A stretch of DNA of 9,780 bases from CAYLNH01 sp964384625 (GCA_964384625.1 CAYLNH010000273.1:1-9780); one strand, 5' to 3'; shown: positions 1 through 6,359, numbered from the stretch's first letter. Numbers and translations: made by a program. Notes: a model not told the origin generated them from the sequence alone.

Positions 1-2
1 CT

Positions 3-30
3 AATATAGCACACACCGCGAGAATGTCGC
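3..30 (-). promoter_or_regulatory. Possible leftward promoter downstream of the propeller gene
   Basis: On the minus strand, TATATT (3-8) is preceded by TGC, giving an extended -10. GCGACA (25-30) lies 16 nt upstream as a weak -35 (4 of 6). The string GTGCTATAT is shared with the plus-strand promoter at 6302-6310. It would drive a gene beyond the left edge. The match is modest and could be chance. Confidence 0.25.
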
Positions 31-46
31 CTATTTGCGTGCCGGA

Positions 47-2260
47 TTAATAGTACGCCGTGCCGCCGGCTGCGCGCGGAATCAGCCGACGCCCGGCTTC
101 GTCCACTTCCAGCACGCAGATGCTGCTTTCGTTGCACAGGTACGTCCTGCCGTTGTGATGCCGCGGAAACCACATGCCGCCTTCGTGTTTGTAGCGGCCC
201 TTCAGCGGGAACATATAGCTGTAGGTCGCGCGTACCGTCCAGGTCTTCTTCTCCCAATCGACCTTCGCCTGGATCACCTCGCCCCATTGCGAATCCATCC
301 AGACCAACGTTGGATCCTGCGGGTCGACACAGGCGCGGTTGGCGTACATCTGGCCGCCGTACCATTCCTTGATGAGCTTGCCCTCGATATCGAAATGAGC
401 CGTCCGCCGCGGCGCGGTAAACGCTTCGGTAATCCAGAACGTTCCGTCGGGGGCGACGGCGATGTCATTGATCGCGTTGAAACCGATCGTCCCGTCGTAG
501 AGCCCTTGCTGCGGCCGACCGCCTTTCTTGCCGTAGCTCGCCAGCAAGGTCTTGCCGTCCGCCGAAAACCGTTTCACCTGCTGGCTGTCGCCGCGTTCGG
601 CCACGTAGATGTGGCCGTTCGTTGGATGCACATGCAGACGGTACGGCGATGACAACTTGTCGGCATTGATCATCGTGACCGGTCCTACCTTGCCCTTCGT
701 GAACGCCAACACCTTGCCCTCGCTGATCACCAGGGCGCGGCCGCGGTTGTCGACGGCAATGCCTTTGGGCGCCTTCACCGACGTTTCGAAGAGAACCTTG
801 GCTGCCAATGGCTTACCTTCGGCCCGGGTCGGGGAGTTCGGGTCGATCCAGCGGATGCGGTCGAACTGTTCGTAGCTGACAACGATGTTGTTGTCGCGCA
901 CATCGAAATCGATCGCTGCCGTGTGCCGGCCGGTACCGCGCTTCATGCCGTCCCAGCCGTGCGGCTTCGCCGCCAGCGGCCGCTGCTTCGGATCGATCGC
1001 CACGTCCCAGCAGGTGCGATACGGCCGGTAAGGACCTCCTTTCTTGCTGAATCCGTGCTCGGCGCTGAGCCGTTGAATCCGGTATTTCTCCTCCAACAGG
1101 TACAGGTGTTTGCCGTCGACCGCGGCGCTGTGACCACCCTGCCAGGCGCTGTAATCGAACCAGAACTCATTCATGGTCCAAATCCGTTTGCCGTCGGGGG
1201 TCATCTTCAGACACATCCCTCTCGCTTCGGAACAGCCGGCCGCGACATAGACCTGGTTGTCGGCATCGACCGCCACGCCGATGGCCGGGATATGGTTGCC
1301 GGGCCACATTTCCCATTGGTGCACGGACAGGCCGAGCGTAAACAGGTACTCGGCCGTCAGTCCCTGGGTCTGCAGCAGCTTCCAGGTGTAGTCGCCGGCC
1401 GGGACCTCCTTGCCCTTGTCGTCTTTGCGGTCCCACAACTCCAGGTTTTGACCGGCGTTCCGTCGGGCGCCGTGCAGCAGTTCCCGCACGACCCGGCCGT
1501 TCGCGTCGGTGATCAAGATCGACACCTTGCCGGGTTTGGTCAATGAGTACTTGATCGGCACGCCGTCGCGCAGTTTCCAGTTGTCAACCGCAAGGACCAC
1601 CTTGGGATCGCTGAACGATGCGGTGCCGCGTTTGTCCTTTTCGAGTCCGGTCGCTACCAGCACAAACCCTCCGTTGTCGCGATTGTGCTTGAGCCATTTC
1701 GCCGCAAACGCCGGCTTCGCAATAGCGAAGGATACGGTCTTGCCGATGTCACCCGCACTGAGTTTGACGGTCGCCAGGGGGGCCTTGCCGTAAGCTTTCG
1801 GACTGAAGCCGCTGCCGCCGGACCAATCTTCGTGCAGGGGCTTGCCGGTGCGCACATGTTTGACTTCGCTGTAGCGGCGCCAGGCCCAGCAAACCGCGCC
1901 GTCCTGGGCTTCGCCGGCGGCGGTGCCGGCGCGCCAGCCCTGGTCGGCGTCGCTGATCAGATACAAGGCGAACTCCTGGTTCTGCCATTCGCCGGCTGCC
2001 GCCGTCAGCGTCAACTCCACCCGCAGACCGTTCAACGTCCCGTTGTAGTTGCGTTGCGACGTCAAGTCGAAACGCAGCAGTCCGCGTGTCGTGCCGAGTT
2101 TGTCGTTGGCGCCGACAATCATGGTGTTGGTTTTGCCGTAGGACAGTTCCGGCGTATTTCGGGCGATATAGGTGCAATCCGGCACGTTGGCGATCGGGAT
2201 CTCGCCGGCGAAGGAGGCGAGTGCGACGAGCCAGACTATAAGAGAGGCACAAGTTCTCAT
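47..2260 (-). CDS. Secreted multidomain protein: DNRLRE-like module, FlgD-type Ig domain, NHL-like beta-propeller
   Basis: A 737-residue exported protein whose substrate is unknown. Residues 1-19 form a signal peptide (hydrophobic core LIVWLVALASF, then AG). About 22-225 looks like a DNRLRE/CBM96-type beta-sandwich (N-terminal TYIARN, then GLLRFDL). About 233-297 is a FlgD-type Ig fold (DANGRVVRELL ... VPAGDYTWKL). The rest, from about 320, is an NHL-like propeller with repeated strands such as GVAVDADNQVYVAAG, GIAVDNRGRALVISEG and DIAVAPDGTFWITEAF. I see no catalytic motif, so a binding or scaffolding role outside the cytoplasm is the safest call. The start is supported by AAAGGA (2265-2270), though the spacing is only 4 nt. 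It is the last visible gene of the minus-strand cluster, 61 nt after the lectin-like gene. It ends soon after a propeller strand (ICVLEVDEAGRRLIPRAAGG), so the C-terminus may be shortened. Domain calls are from motif reading, not a search. Confidence 0.88.
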   Translation of the reverse strand: MRTCASLIVWLVALASFAGEIPIANVPDCTYIARNTPELSYGKTNTMIVGANDKLGTTRGLLRFDLTSQRNYNGTLNGLRVELTLTAAAGEWQNQEFALYLISDADQGWRAGTAAGEAQDGAVCWAWRRYSEVKHVRTGKPLHEDWSGGSGFSPKAYGKAPLATVKLSAGDIGKTVSFAIAKPAFAAKWLKHNRDNGGFVLVATGLEKDKRGTASFSDPKVVLAVDNWKLRDGVPIKYSLTKPGKVSILITDANGRVVRELLHGARRNAGQNLELWDRKDDKGKEVPAGDYTWKLLQTQGLTAEYLFTLGLSVHQWEMWPGNHIPAIGVAVDADNQVYVAAGCSEARGMCLKMTPDGKRIWTMNEFWFDYSAWQGGHSAAVDGKHLYLLEEKYRIQRLSAEHGFSKKGGPYRPYRTCWDVAIDPKQRPLAAKPHGWDGMKRGTGRHTAAIDFDVRDNNIVVSYEQFDRIRWIDPNSPTRAEGKPLAAKVLFETSVKAPKGIAVDNRGRALVISEGKVLAFTKGKVGPVTMINADKLSSPYRLHVHPTNGHIYVAERGDSQQVKRFSADGKTLLASYGKKGGRPQQGLYDGTIGFNAINDIAVAPDGTFWITEAFTAPRRTAHFDIEGKLIKEWYGGQMYANRACVDPQDPTLVWMDSQWGEVIQAKVDWEKKTWTVRATYSYMFPLKGRYKHEGGMWFPRHHNGRTYLCNESSICVLEVDEAGRRLIPRAAGGTAYY

Positions 2261-2279
2261 GCGGTCCTTTCGTTCTTGA

Positions 2280-2309
2280 CGACTACAGCCGACTACAGTC
2301 GACTACTGT
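2280..2309. repeat. Three tandem 10-bp units (CGACTACAG-type) between two genes
   Basis: Units CGACTACAGC (2280-2289), CGACTACAGT (2290-2299) and CGACTACTGT (2300-2309) sit head to tail in the 61-nt gap between the lectin-like and propeller genes. The last two units also form a short inverted repeat, ACAGT (2295-2299) with ACTGT (2305-2309), around a 5-nt loop. The transcript of the cluster would pass through it. There is no T-run after it in either direction, so it is not an intrinsic terminator. It may be a small processing or attenuation hairpin, or simply a slippage repeat. Confidence 0.7.
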
Positions 2310-2321
2310 CGGTCGCTGTTG

Positions 2322-3068
2322 CTACGGTCTCGGCTGTTGCACGCGATCACCTTTCGAGGCGATCTTGATGTTGTCGATGCCGGCCGTCCACTTGCCGTCG
2401 TAGCCGCCCAGCGCCGTGCCGTCACGGAATTCGACGATGCGGATCGGCTGGCTCTTCAGTTTCTCGTGCTCGACGTTCTCGGCAACAACACTGTCGTCGA
2501 TCGTGATCGTGAAGGTCCCTTTCTTCAGGTTCAGATCAACGAGAATCTTGTGCGCTTCGCCAAGCTTCCAGCGGGGCATGCCGCCTTTGACGCCGGACGC
2601 ACTGAAGGTCCCCCCCTTCTCGTTCTTGAGCTGTCCAAGGGTGAACAACGGCTGCCCCTGGTTGCCGCGCAGGACCAGTACCAGAAGGTTCTCGAACCCC
2701 TTCCAGTCCTCGCCCTTCTCAAACTTCGTGATGACTGCTTCCCATTCGATGTGGACATGCTCGCGAGCGATGCCGTTGGGCTTGTTCACCAACGTGACGT
2801 TCGGGGTGTACGGGGTGTCGCTGTCGCCGTTGACAATCTGCAGCGGCTTGTCCCCAAGCCCTTTGAGTTTGCGGACAACCGTCACCGGGCTGGTTTCGGT
2901 GGTCTTCAGTCCCTGGATCTTCGTGTTCTCTTTGTTGACCTTCATCCTTTCGACCTTCGGAGCAAAGCTGGTCGAATGATCTTTGAAGGTGATGTTCCAA
3001 GTTGTGTCGTCACCGGCTCCGGCGACGAACGCAGTCAGAATGAGTAGTTTGAGGATCGTGGTCTTCAC
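2322..3068 (-). CDS. Secreted concanavalin A-like (LamG/DUF1080-like) beta-sandwich protein
   Basis: A 248-residue exported protein of unknown ligand. Residues 1-18 are a signal peptide (KLLILTAFVAGAG). The remainder is almost all predicted beta-strand, with the ordering expected of a concanavalin A-like jelly roll. A strand-rich middle (HVHIEWEAVITKF, ENLLVLVLRG) is followed by HKILVDLNLKKGTFTITIDDSVV and a closing strand WTAGIDNIKI, the latter typical of LamG and 3-keto-disaccharide-hydrolase-like folds. No catalytic residues can be assigned, so glycan binding is only inferred. The start is GTG (3066-3068), with GGAGAGAG at 3074-3081 upstream. It lies 87 nt after the second pseudopilin and 61 nt before the propeller gene on the same strand, so co-transcription is plausible but the gaps leave room for separate control. 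The product may be a small surface lectin accompanying the pseudopilins. Confidence 0.85.
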   Translation of the reverse strand: MKTTILKLLILTAFVAGAGDDTTWNITFKDHSTSFAPKVERMKVNKENTKIQGLKTTETSPVTVVRKLKGLGDKPLQIVNGDSDTPYTPNVTLVNKPNGIAREHVHIEWEAVITKFEKGEDWKGFENLLVLVLRGNQGQPLFTLGQLKNEKGGTFSASGVKGGMPRWKLGEAHKILVDLNLKKGTFTITIDDSVVAENVEHEKLKSQPIRIVEFRDGTALGGYDGKWTAGIDNIKIASKGDRVQQPRP

Positions 3069-3155
3069 TATGACTCTCTCCGGTCTTCTGCTCTCTTGTT
3101 CTTCACGCGAACACAGCTCACCTGCAGCCGCGCGCGACAGTGTTATGATTCTCGC
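3069..3155. other. 87-nt intergenic gap between pseudopilin and lectin-like gene
   Basis: Apart from the ribosome site of the lectin-like gene I see no convincing promoter or terminator. One GAATCA occurs on the minus strand (3146-3151), just after the pseudopilin stop, but a single hexamer is expected by chance in a window of this size. An alternating GC stretch (CCGCGCGCG, 3128-3136) is the only other notable feature. Confidence 0.4.
3074..3081 (-). promoter_or_regulatory. Ribosome binding site supporting a GTG start
   Basis: On the minus strand the sequence reads GGAGAGAG, with its GGAG core 9 nt and its last AG 5 nt upstream of the GTG at 3066-3068. No ATG in frame gives a better signal peptide, so GTG is the chosen start of the lectin-like gene. 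Confidence 0.6.
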
Positions 3156-4106
3156 CTAGTAGTAGTCCCAGGTCTCGATCGACCCATCGTGGAACATGAC
3201 GTTGGCCTTGCCGGCCGATGCCGAGTTGGGGAAATGCGGGTACCGAGAACCGCCTGGCCCAGTCAGAAATGAGTCCATCATCAGTGGCATGCGGTCAACG
3301 GTATACTCCACGTCCGGCCCTTCGAACGGGTAGGTTGTATCGCGCTCGCTATTCCCGCAGTGGCCCTTCCGCAGTCGGCCATCAGAATGGATGCCACCGA
3401 CATGACCGATGCTGGGGGCCATACTGGGTACGGCATTCAGCATGAAGATCCACAGCCTGTTGACCGTCTTATTCGACCAATGCTCCCAATCATAGTGGCT
3501 AGTGCCCGGACCATAGTAAGCGAAGTCCCCCTGATTCGTCAGATAGGTCGCATAGAAATCCCCGCCGCCCTGCCAGCGCTTGTAGTCATGATCCATGCGC
3601 CACTTCAGACCACTTGGCCAGCTGCCCATCGGCGTACAGCCGGGGATTGCCTGTGCGCGTGGATCAGCATCGGCCTCAGCCTGCGTCTTGTACGGTTCGC
3701 CGGCTTTTGAACAGTAGCCAACGCGAACATCGCCGGCATAGCCTTCGTCACGCAGCATCGGCAGCATCCATTCGTACATGGCCGTACCATCAAATTCATT
3801 GCGCCGAGAATGGAGCAGGTGCGTGTCCGGATAGCCCGTGAAATTGTACGGCGGAAAATCACCGTAGTCATCGGCGTACATCGCCAGGCAGACGGCCATC
3901 TGTTTCTGATTGTTCATGCAGGCTGCGACTCGGGCCGTCTCACGGGCGCGTCCCAGCACCGGCAGCAGCATTGCCGCCAGAATCGCAATGATCGCCACCA
4001 CCACCAGCAACTCGATCAAGGTGAAGCACAACGCAGTAGCCGCTGGTCTCATGCTGTCGAAACGGAGTGAGCGGTCATGGTGTTTCTCGACGGACGGGCA
4101 GATCAT
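3156..4106 (-). CDS. Type II secretion/type IV pilin-like pseudopilin, second of a tandem pair
   Basis: A 316-residue protein with a prepilin N-terminal methylation helix: FTLIELLVVVAIIAILAAML begins at residue 28 and E32 is the conserved Glu+5. A prepilin peptidase would cut before F28. The -1 residue is Cys27 rather than the classical Gly. The C-terminus (NVMFHDGSIETW) matches the prepilin-associated H-X9-DG family, but the position nine residues before DG is Ser instead of His, and a His directly precedes DG. The start ATG is chosen because TGAGGA (4115-4120) stands 8 nt upstream. The internal Met19 has no Shine-Dalgarno. That TGA is the stop of the preceding pseudopilin gene, so translation is probably coupled. 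It is a clear paralog of that gene, sharing a 26-residue identical block (3465-3542). Such proteins are abundant in Lentisphaerota and likely sit at the cell envelope. The specific job is unknown. Confidence 0.93.
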   Translation of the reverse strand: MICPSVEKHHDRSLRFDSMRPAATALCFTLIELLVVVAIIAILAAMLLPVLGRARETARVAACMNNQKQMAVCLAMYADDYGDFPPYNFTGYPDTHLLHSRRNEFDGTAMYEWMLPMLRDEGYAGDVRVGYCSKAGEPYKTQAEADADPRAQAIPGCTPMGSWPSGLKWRMDHDYKRWQGGGDFYATYLTNQGDFAYYGPGTSHYDWEHWSNKTVNRLWIFMLNAVPSMAPSIGHVGGIHSDGRLRKGHCGNSERDTTYPFEGPDVEYTVDRMPLMMDSFLTGPGGSRYPHFPNSASAGKANVMFHDGSIETWDYY

Positions 4107-4114
4107 TGCCGATA

Positions 4115-4120
4115 TCCTCA
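4115..4120 (-). promoter_or_regulatory. Shine-Dalgarno overlapping the upstream stop codon (coupled translation)
   Basis: On the minus strand TGAGGA contains both the TGA stop of the first pseudopilin (4118-4120) and the GAGGA ribosome site of the second, 8 nt before its ATG at 4104-4106. A ribosome ending on the first gene would sit on the start of the second, which suggests balanced output of the two paralogs. Confidence 0.65.
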
Positions 4121-5029
4121 GAAAAAATCCCAGGTTTCAACCGAGCCGTCATGGAAGAGCACATTACCCCTGCCGCGGTACGGCGTATTCCAGAAGTGCG
4201 GCAGGAAATGCGGGCTGGAGCCCCACCAGTTGCCGCCCTTCGCAAGGAAGGAGTCCATCATCAGCGGCATCCGGGCAACTGTCGTTTGCACGGTGGGCCC
4301 GTCATACGGAAAACGGTCGGAACGCTCCGAATCCTGGCAGTGTCCTTTGGTCACACGGCCGTCGGCATGGACCGCGCCGACATGCCCCGGGTAGAGACTG
4401 GGCACCGCCTTCTGCATAAAGACCCAGAGCTGTGTACTGGTCTTGTTCGACCAATGCTCCCAGTCGTAGTGGCTGGTGCCCGGGCCGTAGTAGGCGAAGT
4501 CGCCCTGGTTGGTTAAGGCGTTCTCGTAGGGATCTCCCCAATAGCCGTAATCATGGTCCATGCGGAACTTCATGCCGCCCGGCCAGTTTGCCTGATTGGT
4601 CAGCCCGTTTTCGTCCGGCGGTCCCACTTTCGAGCAGTACCCGACCTGCATGTCGCCGAGATAGCCGTCGCGATAGAGCATCGGCAGCATATAGGCAAAC
4701 ATGGTGGTGCCGTTGAACCGGTTGCGCTTGTTCTTGCGCGATTTGGTCATCGGCATGCCGCTGTAGTAGTATGGTGCGAAGTCGCCGTAGTCTTCGGCGT
4801 ACATGATATTGGAGAGCGCCATCTGTTTCTGGTTGTTCATGCACACCGCCATGCTGGCCGTTTCTTTGGCTCGCCCCAGCACCGGCAGCAGCATCGCCGC
4901 CAGGATCGCAATGATGGCCACCACGACCAACAGCTCGATCAAGGTGAACCGTTCTCTCGCTTGCCGTCGTTCCTGCGGAGCCATGGCCGGCAGGCCAAAC
5001 ACTTCAATGAGTGTGAATTGCTTTCTCAT
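4118..5029 (-). CDS. Type II secretion/type IV pilin-like pseudopilin with doubled FTLIE leader, first of a tandem pair
   Basis: A 303-residue pseudopilin, starting at the ATG of 5027-5029. A longer frame from a TTG at 5048-5050 is rejected because GGAGG (5037-5041) lies 7 nt before this ATG. The methylation helix FTLIELLVVVAIIAILAAML begins at residue 28, with Glu at +5 (residue 32). Oddly, residues 5-9 are another FTLIE followed by VFGLPA, so the leader carries a second, short copy of the cleavage-site motif. The rest is a secreted globular domain ending NVLFHDGSVETW, the H-X9-DG family tail, with Tyr in place of the expected His. It is 17 nt downstream of the regulator and 11 nt upstream of its paralog. 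Differences from the paralog cluster in the middle (residues about 75-150), while the 26-residue block encoded at 4439-4516 is identical. Envelope location and pilin-like assembly are inferred from the family. Confidence 0.93.
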   Translation of the reverse strand: MRKQFTLIEVFGLPAMAPQERRQARERFTLIELLVVVAIIAILAAMLLPVLGRAKETASMAVCMNNQKQMALSNIMYAEDYGDFAPYYYSGMPMTKSRKNKRNRFNGTTMFAYMLPMLYRDGYLGDMQVGYCSKVGPPDENGLTNQANWPGGMKFRMDHDYGYWGDPYENALTNQGDFAYYGPGTSHYDWEHWSNKTSTQLWVFMQKAVPSLYPGHVGAVHADGRVTKGHCQDSERSDRFPYDGPTVQTTVARMPLMMDSFLAKGGNWWGSSPHFLPHFWNTPYRGRGNVLFHDGSVETWDFF

Positions 5030-5036
5030 CGTCAGA

Positions 5037-5041
5037 CCTCC
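5037..5041 (-). promoter_or_regulatory. GGAGG ribosome binding site fixing the pseudopilin start
   Basis: The minus strand reads GGAGG here, 7 nt upstream of ATG 5027-5029. It lies in the 17-nt gap after the regulator stop (5047-5049). This is the best Shine-Dalgarno in the window and rules against the longer TTG start, which would be read through the ribosome site. Confidence 0.8.
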
Positions 5042-5046
5042 AGGTC

Positions 5047-6234
5047 TCAACTTGATTTCGGGATGACGAGTTCGACGTCGACCAGGCGCCGTTGCGGCGC
5101 CTGGGGCAGTTTGCCGCTGACCCGCTCCTGGAGCAGGTCGAACGCGGCCCGGCCGATGCCCGCGTCATGTTTGTCAATCGTCGCCGCCGGCACCGTCGAC
5201 TCCCATTGCCGGCCTTCGTGGGCAGCATAGAAATTGTCATAGCCGGCAATCAGCACATCCTTGCCCGGCTCTTTCCCCAACTTGCGGCACGCTGTCGCCA
5301 CGTGCGCGTGGGCGCCGTCGTTAACCAGCAGAATGCCGTCCACCGGCTGGGGGCCGTTCAGGTGGTCCATCAGGAAACCGGCCGCGGCCTGCGCATGCAT
5401 GCGAAACCATTTCTCCGTCTCAAAACGGAGGTGCGGTTCTTCCATGGCCAGGATCGGCGGGAGTTGCTCCAGACCCAACGCTGTACAGGCCTCGGCGTAG
5501 CCGCGCCGACGTTCCGCAACCCAGTGCACCTGGTCGCCAACCGTCTCGCTGTAATTCCAGAAACGGACAATTCGACGGCAACCGCGTTCATACAACCTTT
5601 CACACAACAGCCGCGTGCCTGTACGATGGTCGGAGTGCACCGTGTCGAACGGCAATCTGTCGAGAACCTTGTCGGTGACCGTGTCCGCATTCGCCACCAC
5701 CGGAATGCCGGCGTCGTGCAGACGCGACAGGATGGAGGCATTCTTCAACGTCATCACTTCGCCGGTCGCCAACACGCCCATCGGGTTCTGTTTGATCAGC
5801 CCGTTCACCTGCCCCGCTGTCAACTGTTTCGGGTTGACCGCAATGAAATTCAGTCCGGCCTGCTGTACCGCGTTCGCGGTGCCCAGGAAGGCCGTCTCCG
5901 TCATGTTCGCCGCACTGCGCGTGCTCGACAACGTCGCAAACTGTACCGTACTGATCAACACCACCGTGCTGGCAAACAGCGAGACCTCGTCTTCCCAGTC
6001 CGGCGCTACGATGCGGATCCGCTGCGACACCTGTTGGATCAAACCCTCCTCGAGTAATTGCTTCAACGCCGCCTGGACCTGACGTTGGCTGACCTGCAGG
6101 CGCCTGGCCAGATCCCGCTCGGACGGCAGCCGGCTGCCCGGCTCCAGATAATGGTCGACGATCCAGGAGCGCACAGTCTGCAGGACCTCCTTCGCGTCCG
6201 GCCCCAGTTTTACAGGTGTTGTCGCAGAATTCAT
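5047..6234 (-). CDS. GntR-type winged-helix / LacI-type sensor transcriptional regulator
   Basis: A 395-residue cytoplasmic regulator. Residues about 13-78 are a GntR-family winged helix: LPSERDLARRLQVSQRQVQAAL (residues 36-57) followed by EEGLI. From about residue 85 to the end it has the two-lobed periplasmic-binding-protein-like sensor of LacI/GalR regulators, with IAGYDNF near residue 331 and IDKHDAGIGRAAFDLLQERVSG near the C-terminus. Such GntR-LacI fusions usually bind a sugar that changes DNA binding. The ligand cannot be read from the sequence. It heads the minus-strand cluster, 17 nt before the first pseudopilin, and is divergent from the large glycosidase. The upstream region holds a near-consensus promoter and three GAATCA boxes, one in its -10, so autoregulation is likely. 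There is no obvious Shine-Dalgarno before ATG 6232-6234, so the start is judged from the domain boundary. Confidence 0.93.
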   Translation of the reverse strand: MNSATTPVKLGPDAKEVLQTVRSWIVDHYLEPGSRLPSERDLARRLQVSQRQVQAALKQLLEEGLIQQVSQRIRIVAPDWEDEVSLFASTVVLISTVQFATLSSTRSAANMTETAFLGTANAVQQAGLNFIAVNPKQLTAGQVNGLIKQNPMGVLATGEVMTLKNASILSRLHDAGIPVVANADTVTDKVLDRLPFDTVHSDHRTGTRLLCERLYERGCRRIVRFWNYSETVGDQVHWVAERRRGYAEACTALGLEQLPPILAMEEPHLRFETEKWFRMHAQAAAGFLMDHLNGPQPVDGILLVNDGAHAHVATACRKLGKEPGKDVLIAGYDNFYAAHEGRQWESTVPAATIDKHDAGIGRAAFDLLQERVSGKLPQAPQRRLVDVELVIPKSS

Positions 6235-6282
6235 CCGGCTTGGAACTTTCGTCTCATTTGCGAATCAAAAACGAATCATATA

Positions 6283-6311
6283 TTGAATCATAGTCGAAGG
6301 CGTGCTATATG
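6283..6311 (+). promoter_or_regulatory. Sigma70-like extended -10 promoter for the glycosidase gene
   Basis: On the plus strand TTGAAT (6283-6288, 4 of 6) is followed after exactly 17 nt by TATATG (6306-6311), preceded by TGC (6303-6305) as an extended -10. The predicted start is near 6318, about 40 nt before the ATG at 6360. It occupies almost the same DNA as the opposite promoter, so the two polymerases could not bind together. An upstream ATG at 6309 lies inside this -10 and so could not be translated from this promoter. Confidence 0.5.
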
Positions 6312-6315
6312 TCAA
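6287..6315 (-). promoter_or_regulatory. Near-consensus sigma70-like promoter for the regulator operon
   Basis: On the minus strand TTGACA (6310-6315) is a perfect -35, followed after 17 nt by TATGAT (6287-6292), a 5 of 6 match to -10. Transcription would start near 6280, giving a leader of about 45 nt. GAATCA box 3 (6285-6290) overlaps the -10, box 2 lies just past the predicted start, and box 1 is further into the leader. All are good positions for repression. Confidence 0.7.
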
Positions 6316-6359
6316 GTGGTTTCGATAAAAGAATCAACCGTGCAACCCAGAGAATCACC

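Larger units (their letters stand above)
6262..6357 (+). repeat. Five direct GAATCA boxes, candidate operator array
   Basis: Identical hexamers GAATCA occur at 6262-6267, 6273-6278, 6285-6290, 6331-6336 and 6352-6357, all in the same orientation. Start-to-start spacings are 11, 12, 46 and 21 nt. The first three are about one helical turn apart and the last two about two turns apart, so most face the same side of the DNA. The first two share a preceding C (CGAATCA). The region is more AT-rich than its surroundings. The adjacent GntR/LacI-type regulator is the obvious candidate ligand, but this is inference: GntR and LacI proteins usually prefer inverted repeats, and only a partial one (AATCA TATAT TGAAT) is seen. 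Confidence 0.65.

Noticed and set aside
14..46. Hairpin GCGA/TCGC after the propeller gene as a terminator
   Set aside because: The stem is only 4 bp with no T-run following, so it does not meet the pattern of an intrinsic terminator.
2322..3068. Lectin-like protein as an active 3-keto-disaccharide hydrolase
   Set aside because: The fold looks similar, but no catalytic residues can be assigned by eye and it is short, so only a binding-type beta-sandwich is claimed.
3146..3151. Sixth GAATCA box (minus strand), and another at 79-84 (plus strand)
   Set aside because: Isolated copies. Several single hexamers are expected by chance in a window of this length on two strands, and neither is near a clear promoter.
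5030..5050. TTG start giving seven more residues on the first pseudopilin
   Set aside because: It has no ribosome site, overlaps the regulator stop, and would place GGAGG inside the coding region. The ATG at 5027-5029 has that GGAGG at ideal spacing.
6309..6359. Upstream ATG giving a 17-residue N-terminal extension of the glycosidase
   Set aside because: It lies in the predicted -10 element and would bury the signal peptide behind a charged stretch. The ATG at 6360 starts a standard signal peptide.
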